Shown: in pieces, positions 24,407-30,989 of the stretch
Position numbering within the stretch: the stretch's first letter is position 1
How the letters are laid out: each line of letters starts with the position of its first letter
From: Acidobacteriota bacterium
GTDB lineage: Bacteria > Acidobacteriota > Thermoanaerobaculia > Gp7-AA8
Length of the DNA: 53,540 nt
Direction: 5' to 3'
NCBI GenBank assembly: GCA_021781455.1
Contig: JAJXWV010000051.1
Coordinates: 1-53,540, forward strand
The notes under the pieces: generated by a model
Seen by the model: the letters and a program-made list of their open reading frames with translations, nothing else
The model's database searches: none
What the model was told of the DNA's origin: nothing
Made by a program: the position numbers and the translations under genes

Positions 24407-25369
24407 ATGCACGCCATCCGCGTCTCGAAAACAGGGGGTCCCGAAGCTCTCGAGTACGTCGACGTCGACAAGCCGCAGCCGAAGGACGATGAAGCGGTCG
24501 TCAAGCTGCACGCCACGGGCGTGAACTTCATCGACGTCTACCACCGCACCGGTCTCTATCCTCTGGCGCTGCCTTTCACGCCGGGATCGGAAGGAGCGGG
24601 AGTGGTCGAGGCAGCCGGCAGTGGAGTGAGGGACGTGAAGCCCGGCGATCGGGTCGCCTGGGCGATGGCTCCGGGCGCGTATGCGGAGTACGCCGCAGTC
24701 GCGGCGGCGAAGCTCGTTCCGATCCCCCAGGACGTCGATTTCAAGACTGCGGCCGCCGCCATGCTGCAAGGCATGACCGCGCACTACCTGGTGACCAGCG
24801 TTCATCCGCTGCACGAGGGAAGCACGGCGCTGGTTCACGCAGCCGCGGGCGGCGTGGGCGGCATCCTCGTGCAGATGGCCAAACAGCGCGGCGCGCGCGT
24901 GTTCGGGACAGCGTCGACGTCGAAGCTGGGAATCGTCCGCGAAGAGGGTGCGGATGAGGCGATCGACTACACGACCATGGATTTCGAGGCGGAGGTCATG
25001 CGCCTGACCGGCGGCGCCGGCGTCGACGCGGTCTACGACTCGGTCGGCCGCACCACGTTCGACAAGAGCCTGAACTGCACCGGACTTCGCGGCACGCTGG
25101 CGCTCTTCGGGCAGTCGAGTGGAACGGTGGAGCCTGTCGATCCGGCACGCCTGGCGAAGAACGGCATTTTCCTCACGCGACCGAGCCTGGCGCACTACAC
25201 GAAACGCCGCGACGAGCTTCTGTGGCGCGCTCGCGAGCTCTTCGAGGGCATCCAGTCGGGCAAAGTGCGCATCCGCATCGACCGCGAGCTTCCTCTGCGC
25301 GATGCCGCCGAAGCGCACCAGCTGCTCGAGGGGCGGAAGACGGCGGGGAAGGTGTTGCTCATTCCTTGA
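24407..25369 (+). CDS. NADPH:quinone oxidoreductase, zeta-crystallin-like MDR
   Basis: A zinc-independent medium-chain dehydrogenase/reductase of 320 aa. It has a GroES-like N-terminal domain (about 1-125, including VNFIDVYHRTGLYP and TPGSEGAGVV) and a Rossmann domain with the NADPH motif AAAGGVGG. The chain keeps the QOR signature and lacks the zinc-binding cysteines of alcohol dehydrogenases. The start MHAIRVSK is preceded by GGAGG at 6 nt. The 209-nt gap upstream holds no gene I can support. Substrate is probably a quinone or enone. Confidence 0.9.
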   Translation: MHAIRVSKTGGPEALEYVDVDKPQPKDDEAVVKLHATGVNFIDVYHRTGLYPLALPFTPGSEGAGVVEAAGSGVRDVKPGDRVAWAMAPGAYAEYAAVAAAKLVPIPQDVDFKTAAAAMLQGMTAHYLVTSVHPLHEGSTALVHAAAGGVGGILVQMAKQRGARVFGTASTSKLGIVREEGADEAIDYTTMDFEAEVMRLTGGAGVDAVYDSVGRTTFDKSLNCTGLRGTLALFGQSSGTVEPVDPARLAKNGIFLTRPSLAHYTKRRDELLWRARELFEGIQSGKVRIRIDRELPLRDAAEAHQLLEGRKTAGKVLLIP

Positions 25370-25371
25370 CT

Positions 25372-25459
25372 GGGTTGCGCGGTTGCGAGGTTGCGCGGTG
25401 TCATGCGGAACGATCAGGCCGAACACCGCGTAACCGCGGAACCTCGCAACCTCGTGACC
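25372..25459. repeat. Inverted octamer array, GGTTGCGC family
   Basis: Words GGTTGCGC, GGTTGCGA, GGTTGCGC lie on the left, a spacer of about 24 nt follows, then inverted ACCGCGTA, ACCGCGGA, ACCTCGCA, ACCTCGTG. The period is 8 rather than 7, but the plan is the same as in the heptamer arrays. Confidence 0.78.
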
Positions 25460-25490
25460 ACGATCCGGTTGTCAACTCACGTACGATCGC

Positions 25491-26411
25491 ATGGTGAAGA
25501 TCCCACCCCGCCTCGGTGCCTTCATCGCCGTCGTCTTCTGGGGCGTCTCGTTCGTGGCCACCAAGGCGGTCCTTCGCGAGATCGGGCCGGTCACGCTCAT
25601 CTTCCTCCGCTTCGCCATCGGCTCGGCTGTCCTCGCCCTCGCCGTTCGCACCCTGCCGCCGCGTGATGCCTGGCCGGCGCTGGCAGTCATGGGATTCATC
25701 GGCGTCTTTGTCCACCAGATGCTGCAGGCCTACGGGCTGACCCTGACGACCGCGGTCCACACCGGCTGGCTGATCGGTCTGATCCCGATCTGGTCGGCAC
25801 TGCTCTCGGCGGTGCTGCTGCGAGAGCGTTTCGGTGCCGCGAAGATCGCCGGCATCGCCGGGGGATTTGCCGGCGCGATCCTGGTGATCACCCGCGGCCA
25901 GATCGGCCCGGGGATGCTGGCCCTGCCGTCGACGCGAGGCGATCTGCTGATCCTGATCAGCACGATCAACTGGGCCGTTTACTCGGTCGTGGGGCACGGC
26001 ACGATCCGGCGCCTGGGCCCGCGCATCGCCACGAGCGGAGCGATGATCGCGGGTGTGACCATGCTCGCGCCGTTCTTCGTCATGCAGCGCGGATGGCGTG
26101 AAGTGCCTCGGCTGTCCGCTGGGGGGTGGGGTGCGCTCCTCTTTCTCGCCCTCGGCTGCTCGGCGCTCGGTTACCTCTTCTGGTACGGCGCCCTCGAACA
26201 GGTGGAAGTGTCGCGTGTGGCATCGCTGCTGTATCTGGAGCCACTGGTGACATTCACAGCGGCCGTCATCCTGCTCCGCGAGCCGGTGGCCGCCACGACG
26301 GTCGCGGGCGGTCTGCTCGTGCTGGCGAGCGTCCTTTTGACGCAATGGGCGCCCGTTCGTACAAGAATGACAGATGGGATTGAGAAACAGATCGCAGACC
26401 GCAGACCGTAG
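25491..26411 (+). CDS. DMT-superfamily (EamA) transporter
   Basis: An inner-membrane protein of 306 aa with about ten helices arranged as two EamA repeats. Typical features are FWGVSFVATKAVLREIGP and FLRFAIGS in the first half, and ALGCSALGYLFWYGALEQ with SLLYLEPLVTFTAAVILLREP in the second. Such proteins export amino acids or other metabolites; substrate unknown. The last residues (about QIADRRP) and the stop are encoded by the GCAGACC array that follows, so the original C-terminus may have been a little different. Confidence 0.88.
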   Translation: MVKIPPRLGAFIAVVFWGVSFVATKAVLREIGPVTLIFLRFAIGSAVLALAVRTLPPRDAWPALAVMGFIGVFVHQMLQAYGLTLTTAVHTGWLIGLIPIWSALLSAVLLRERFGAAKIAGIAGGFAGAILVITRGQIGPGMLALPSTRGDLLILISTINWAVYSVVGHGTIRRLGPRIATSGAMIAGVTMLAPFFVMQRGWREVPRLSAGGWGALLFLALGCSALGYLFWYGALEQVEVSRVASLLYLEPLVTFTAAVILLREPVAATTVAGGLLVLASVLLTQWAPVRTRMTDGIEKQIADRRP

Positions 26412-26473
26412 ACCGCAGACCGTTCGCCTGGCAGCCTGTGGTCTGTGGTCTGTGGTCTGTGGTCTGTGGTCTG
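26393..26473. repeat. Inverted heptamer array, GCAGACC/GGTCTGT family
   Basis: Words GCAGACC, GCAGACC, GTAGACC, GCAGACC, then spacer GTTCGCCTGGCAG, then five inverted words GGTCTGT/GGTCTGC. It overlaps the 3' end of the DMT transporter gene and ends 25 nt before the hydrolase start. Confidence 0.87.
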
Positions 26474-26497
26474 CTCAGCTTGATGGAGGTATCTCTC

Positions 26498-27718
26498 ATG
26501 AGTTTTCGAAAGCGTTTCGCCGGCGCATCCGTGCTGGTCGCCGCCGCTTCGGCGCTGGTGCTGCTCGCAACCTGCTCCTCAGGCTCGCGGCAGTCGGCGT
26601 CGGGCGTGGAGGTGGTGCACATGCCGGCCGGAACGGCGAGGTATTTTCCGGGAGAGGCACCGTTCGCAGTCGGCGCGATCCCGGATGCAGTGCTCCACGA
26701 CTCGCAGCGGGACAAAGACGTGACGATGGCGGTGGAATACCCATCGCGCGGCGGCCCCTATCCGGTGATCATCTTCTCGCACGCGTACGGCAGCTCGAAG
26801 GACGCCTACACTCCGCTCACGGAGTACTGGGTCGGCCACGGCTACATCTGCATCAGGCCTTCCCATGCGGATGCGGGTGTGATTCGTGTGCCCCTGCTGC
26901 CACGTCCCGAGCCGGCGCGCGAACGCGGACGCAATCGGACCCGCAGCCGCGGGAACGCCACTGTGCGGACCGAGCCGCCGCGGCCGGCGCCGGAAACTCT
27001 GTGGCAGGGCCAGACCACGGCCGACTGGGCGAACCGCGCCCGTGACATCAGCTTCATCATCGACTCGATCGGCGACCTGGAGCAGAAGTATCCCGAGCTC
27101 GCCGGGAAGATCGACCGCACGAAGATCGGCGTCGGCGGCGACAACTACGGCGCCTTCACGGCGATGCTCGTGGCAGGGATGACCAGCTTCAAGACCACGC
27201 CCCCGCTTCATCCGGCTGACAGCCGCGTTCGCGCGGCGCTGGCGATGTCGCCACAGGGTGTCAGCGACGTCCTCGGTCTTACCCCCGATTCGTGGCGCGA
27301 CGTCAAGATCCCCATGATGTTCATGACCGGCAGTCTCGACCGCGGCCTCGGCGAGAACGGCGATCCGAAGTGGCGCCATGATGCCTTCGCCGACAGCCCC
27401 GCCGGCGACAAGTACTTCATCAGCTTCACCGGCGCCAGCCAGAAAACGTTCGCGGGAGGCGTCGGTGCGATCAGCGATTCCGAGATCTACCGCGGCCGAC
27501 CGCAAACCGACGTCTACGGGAATCCGATCAACACGCCGCCGCCCATGCGTTCGGCAACGGTGATGAACCCCGGCCGCCGCATCTTCGGAAGCGTCGAGAT
27601 GGCGAGCATCGGTTTCTGGGACGCCTACCTGAAGAACGACAGCAACGCCAAGGAGTACCTCAACGATCCGGCGTTCCCGACGCTCAACGGCGGGGCAGTG
27701 GTGGTGGAGAGGAAGTAG
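26498..27718 (+). CDS. Lipoprotein alpha/beta hydrolase-like protein with lost catalytic residues
   Basis: A 406-aa protein with a lipoprotein signal (LLATC, Cys 26) and an alpha/beta-hydrolase fold resembling chlorophyllase/PAF-acetylhydrolase-type enzymes. FSHAYGSSKDAYTPLTEYW supplies the oxyanion region and MFMTGSLD the acid (Asp 281). The nucleophile elbow expected as GHSYGA reads GDNYGA (Asn 216 for Ser), and the histidine segment expected as GASH reads GASQ (Gln 315). Both catalytic residues therefore appear replaced. A Arg/Pro-rich insert (about 135-165) separates the halves. The start has GGAGG 9 nt upstream. It is probably a pseudoenzyme or binding protein, and the frame is intact. 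Confidence 0.7.
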   Translation: MSFRKRFAGASVLVAAASALVLLATCSSGSRQSASGVEVVHMPAGTARYFPGEAPFAVGAIPDAVLHDSQRDKDVTMAVEYPSRGGPYPVIIFSHAYGSSKDAYTPLTEYWVGHGYICIRPSHADAGVIRVPLLPRPEPARERGRNRTRSRGNATVRTEPPRPAPETLWQGQTTADWANRARDISFIIDSIGDLEQKYPELAGKIDRTKIGVGGDNYGAFTAMLVAGMTSFKTTPPLHPADSRVRAALAMSPQGVSDVLGLTPDSWRDVKIPMMFMTGSLDRGLGENGDPKWRHDAFADSPAGDKYFISFTGASQKTFAGGVGAISDSEIYRGRPQTDVYGNPINTPPPMRSATVMNPGRRIFGSVEMASIGFWDAYLKNDSNAKEYLNDPAFPTLNGGAVVVERK

Positions 27719-27735
27719 GCGGCTGTCACGGCTCC

Positions 27736-27888
27736 GTCGTCCTGAGCCGGCGGAACCGCGGTTTCCCGTCACTCTGAGCCGGCGGAACCGCGGGGGCGGC
27801 AGGCGGTGGGAGCGGTGGAGCGCGGCGAAGAGTCTCTTACCGGAACGATTGGCCGCTTGAGACCACACGGAGCGGCTCAGAGCGACGG
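27736..27888. repeat. Copy of the GCGGCGAAGAGTCTC palindromic repeat
   Basis: Two direct flank units (CCTGAGCCGGCGGAACCGCG; CTCTGAGCCGGCGGAACCGC) are followed by the core GCGCGGCGAAGAGTCTCTTA and a degenerate inverted flank (GGAGCGGCTCAGAGCGACGG). It lies between convergent genes. No coding sequence. Confidence 0.75.
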
Positions 27889-27955
27889 GAGAAACAAAAA
27901 CGAAATCGGGCCGGCTCATCGCCGGCCCGATTCGTATCCGCCCAGTCGAGGCTCG

Positions 27956-28627
27956 TCAGATCAGGAAGAACTCCTTCTCGACCCTCTCCCACTCGTTCTT
28001 CGGCAGGGCCTTGACCAGGTCGTCGAAGGCCATGCCGCCGTCCTGCGCCAGGGCGCCGACGGGGGTGGGGGCAAAGTTGCGCAGCCGGGCCGCGGCGTCG
28101 TCCATCCACTTGCGGGCCACGCTACCGCCGAGGAGGTTGCGGAAGTTCGTCTTGGCATCGGGAGCGTTGACGGCGATGAGCCACCCTTCGCCGTACGGGT
28201 CCTCGTGGGCCAGCTCCGGGTTGCGGATCGCCTCTTCGTTGATGTCGATCACGGTGCCTTCGATCGGGGACACCAGCTCGAGCTCCCGACCGTCACGGTG
28301 CATGGCAATGATCTTCTGTCCCTGACGGATCCACTGACCGCGCTCGGGGATGTCGATCCTGGTGACCTTTCCGGCGATTTTCGCCGCGAAATCGTCGACT
28401 CCGATCCGCACGCGGTCCGGCGACTCGGCCACGGCCCAGGTGTGGCCCGGGTGATAGCGGAGGTTGTCGGGCACCTCGAATCCGGCGACGACCGCCGGCA
28501 CCAGGCGCGGACGGCTTCCGATTTCCTCACGGCGGTGTTCTTCGACGAGCATCACGGGCTGCCGATTGAGCATGTGATCGAGAATGACAGCGAACAGGAA
28601 GGTGAGTACGACCAGCAGTGCGACCAT
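27956..28627 (-). CDS. Membrane-anchored GcvH-like (lipoyl-domain) protein without the lipoyl lysine
   Basis: A 223-aa protein with one N-terminal transmembrane helix (LLVVLTFLFAVILDHML) and a GcvH-type domain (about 48-150): HPGHTWAVAESPDRVRIGVD matches the H-protein start, followed by the SPIEGTVIDIN hairpin. The residue seven before SP, where H-protein carries its lipoylated lysine, is Gly 113 with Arg 114 beside it. Lipoylation as in GcvH is therefore not expected. The C-terminal 70 residues are helical and of unknown role. The start MVALLVV has GGAGG upstream. No glycine-cleavage genes adjoin. It is probably a structural or electron-transfer-associated protein on the inner membrane. Confidence 0.75.
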   Translation of the reverse strand: MVALLVVLTFLFAVILDHMLNRQPVMLVEEHRREEIGSRPRLVPAVVAGFEVPDNLRYHPGHTWAVAESPDRVRIGVDDFAAKIAGKVTRIDIPERGQWIRQGQKIIAMHRDGRELELVSPIEGTVIDINEEAIRNPELAHEDPYGEGWLIAVNAPDAKTNFRNLLGGSVARKWMDDAAARLRNFAPTPVGALAQDGGMAFDDLVKALPKNEWERVEKEFFLI

Positions 28628-28834
28628 GGGTGGCCTCCTTTTCGGTTGCGGCCCGTTTGCCGGACCGCTTCTGTCGCTCCTACATCGCAAGGCAGGTGCC
28701 GCGGGTTGGCATGACAGTCAAGTTGTTGACGATACGGCGGTAACGGGAAATCGAGCGATTTCTATTCGACGATGACTGTTGCGTTCTTCAGTAGAGGAAT
28801 GCAGCACCGCTGCTGAGGAACTCAGCGGGGGGGG
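28628..28834. other. Gene-free divergent region with a G9 run
   Basis: No supportable gene lies between the GcvH-like gene and the repeat array before the SDR gene. It contains a small hairpin (GCTGAG-GAA-CTCAGC, about 28811-28825) next to a run of nine G residues. TTGACG near 28729 could be a -35 element, but I see no convincing -10 partner. Confidence 0.4.
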
Positions 28835-28907
28835 GTGCTGAGTGCTGAGTGCTGAGTACTGAGTTTGCGCGTCCCACTCAGTACTCAGCACTCAGTACTC
28901 AGCACTT
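28835..28907. repeat. Inverted heptamer array, GAGTGCT/GAGTACT family, site 8
   Basis: The left arm is 28835-28864, the spacer TTGCGCGTCCC, the right arm 28875-28907. It lies in the divergent region about 40 nt before the SDR start. Confidence 0.86.
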
Positions 28908-28948
28908 TCCATACATGCCGAGCTGCCAAAAGGAACCAAAATGGGTGC

Positions 28949-29650
28949 ATGCAAATCGATTATGCGAAGGCCCTGGTCACCGGAGGGAGCTCGGGAATCG
29001 GATTGGAGATCGCCCGGCAGCTGCGGCTGCGCGGCGCGGACGTGGCGATCTGCGGTCGTGACGGCTCCAAGCTGCAGCGCATGGCAGACCTCATGGGCGC
29101 GCTTCCGATCGTGGCGGACGTCAGCCGCGAGGATGAGGTCGTGCAGATGGTCGCCACGGTCATCGAGCGCTTCGGTGACTACAACGTGCTGATCAACAAC
29201 GCCGGGTTCGGCTCATTCGCCCCACTGATGGAGACCTCGCTCGAAGAGATGCAGCGCGTCTACGCCACGAACGTCTTCGGGGCCATGCTCTGCGCCCGCG
29301 AATCGGCGCGCTACTTCATCAGGCAGTCGTACGGGAACATCGTGAATGTGGCCTCGACGTCCGGGCAGCGGGGCTCCGCGGGCGGGACGGCGTATTCATC
29401 GAGCAAGTTCGCTCTCTCCGGCATGACCGAGTGCTGGCGGGGGGAGCTTCGCCGCCACAACATCCGCGTCATGCAGATCAACCCCAGCGAGGTGCAGACC
29501 AACTTCTTCTCGGTTGCCGGCCACGAGCGGCCGCTGAGCGACCGCAAGCTGCGCCCCCTCGAGATCGCCCACGCCGTCCTGGCCATGCTGGAGATGGACG
29601 ACCGTGGCTTCGTCCCGGAGATCTCGGTCTGGGCGACGAATCCGGACTGA
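28949..29650 (+). CDS. Short-chain dehydrogenase/reductase
   Basis: A classical SDR oxidoreductase of 233 aa. It has the nucleotide motif TGGSSGIG (11-18), NNAG, the catalytic Ser in VASTSGQRG and YSSSK, so the active site is complete. The IRVMQINPSEVQTNF segment is typical of 3-ketoacyl-ACP reductase-like members. I start at MQIDYAKAL; longer frames include repeat-encoded residues. The substrate cannot be read from sequence, and the gene stands alone. Confidence 0.9.
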   Translation: MQIDYAKALVTGGSSGIGLEIARQLRLRGADVAICGRDGSKLQRMADLMGALPIVADVSREDEVVQMVATVIERFGDYNVLINNAGFGSFAPLMETSLEEMQRVYATNVFGAMLCARESARYFIRQSYGNIVNVASTSGQRGSAGGTAYSSSKFALSGMTECWRGELRRHNIRVMQINPSEVQTNFFSVAGHERPLSDRKLRPLEIAHAVLAMLEMDDRGFVPEISVWATNPD

Positions 29651-29655
29651 GCAAG

Positions 29656-29737
29656 GCGCAGAGGGCAGAGTGACGGGGCGGCCCTCCGCCGGCTCAGGAT
29701 CAGGATGACGGGGATCTCCCTCTGCGCTCTGCCCTCT
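29656..29737. repeat. Inverted CTCTGCC/GCGCAGAG words around a copy of the dispersed repeat
   Basis: Left arm GCGCAGAGGGCAGAG and right arm CTCTGCGCTCTGCCCTCT (period 7) enclose a partial copy of the CCGCCGGCTCAG flank unit. One repeat type appears nested in another, between convergent genes. The right arm reaches the stop codon of the MFS gene. Confidence 0.68.
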
Positions 29738-30905
29738 AGCTGCGCCGACGCCCGTACGGAAGAAACGCGAACAGCAGCATCACCACGGCCACGGCGCAGA
29801 CGCCGTTCCAACGCGCGTGCATCCAGGCGAAGCTGGCCAGGGCGGAACCGAGCGCACCGCCGAGGAAGTACGAGGTCATGAAGATCGTATTCAGCCGCCC
29901 TGCCGCTTCGGAGGAGATCGCGTACATGCGGGCCTGATTCGACACCAGCGCGGTCTGTACGCCGAGGTCGAGGAGGATGACGCCGACCACGATCGCGGTG
30001 AGAGAGTGCTGTCCGGCGAGGAAGATCACGAATGAGAGCATCAGGGCCGCCACGCCGAGTGCAGACGTTCTGCGCGGCGATCGGCGGTCGGACAGGCGAC
30101 CGATGATCGGAGCCGTCATGACGCCGACCACGCCGACGATCCCGAACAACCCCACCACGTCGCTCGACATCCGCCACGGTGGCGCGGCGAGCAAGAAGGC
30201 CAGAGTGCTCCAGAACGCGCTGAACGCGCCGAAGGCCATCGCTCCGATGAAGGAAACCTCGCGCAGGACCGGTTCGCTCCGCACGATGTGCAAGAGCGAT
30301 CGCAGGAGCTCGCCGTAGTGGAAGCGGCGCTGTGGTTTCGTGGAGGGGACCGCGATCGCGATGAACACGGCGGCCACGAGCATCATGGCTGCGCCGGCGC
30401 CGTACATCGTGCGCCAGCCGAACCAGCGGCCAACGAATCCGGACACCGTGCGCGACAGCAGGATCCCGGTCAGGAGCCCGGCCATCATCGTGCCGATGGT
30501 GCGCCCGCGGCGCGCCGGGTCGGTCATCGACGCCGCGAGAGGCAGCAGCACCTGCGGTACCACGCTGAAGACACCGATGACGAAGCTGGCCCCCTGCAGC
30601 CAGAGGATCGAGGGCGAAAGGGCGCCCGCCACCAGGGCCGCCGCGACCACGGCCACGATGGACGTCAGCAGCCGTCGCGGATTGAGGTAGTCAGCGAGCG
30701 GGACGAGGAAGAAGAGGCCGGTGGCGTAACCCGCCTGAGTGAGCGCCGGGATGATGCCGGCCGCGGCCTGACGGGTGTGCAGGCCGGCGGCGATGAGCGA
30801 GAGCAGGGGCTGGTTGTAGTAGAGGTTCGCCACCACGATCCCGCCGCAGAGGGAGTACATCCTGATGGTGGAGGCAGGGAGAAACTGAGGCTGCGCGGCG
30901 CGCAT
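29736..30905 (-). CDS. MFS transporter
   Basis: An inner-membrane major-facilitator exporter, 389 aa, about twelve helices. The first helix carries GGIVVANLYYNQPLLSLIAA, characteristic of the YgaY/AraJ-like sugar-efflux or drug-efflux branch. The loop 2-3 motif is PLADYLNPRRLL, and a second copy (GRLSDRRSPR) marks the half repeat. Substrate unknown. It is divergent from the PAS-GGDEF-EAL gene with only 84 nt between, so promoters must be back to back. Confidence 0.9.
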   Translation of the reverse strand: MRAAQPQFLPASTIRMYSLCGGIVVANLYYNQPLLSLIAAGLHTRQAAAGIIPALTQAGYATGLFFLVPLADYLNPRRLLTSIVAVVAAALVAGALSPSILWLQGASFVIGVFSVVPQVLLPLAASMTDPARRGRTIGTMMAGLLTGILLSRTVSGFVGRWFGWRTMYGAGAAMMLVAAVFIAIAVPSTKPQRRFHYGELLRSLLHIVRSEPVLREVSFIGAMAFGAFSAFWSTLAFLLAAPPWRMSSDVVGLFGIVGVVGVMTAPIIGRLSDRRSPRRTSALGVAALMLSFVIFLAGQHSLTAIVVGVILLDLGVQTALVSNQARMYAISSEAAGRLNTIFMTSYFLGGALGSALASFAWMHARWNGVCAVAVVMLLFAFLPYGRRRS

Positions 30906-30989
30906 GAAGCGCCTACCAATAACACGATCGCTGCTATCATCCTAAGCCTCGGCGCACCACGATCCACAGTGCGCGGGCACTGCCAGTCG

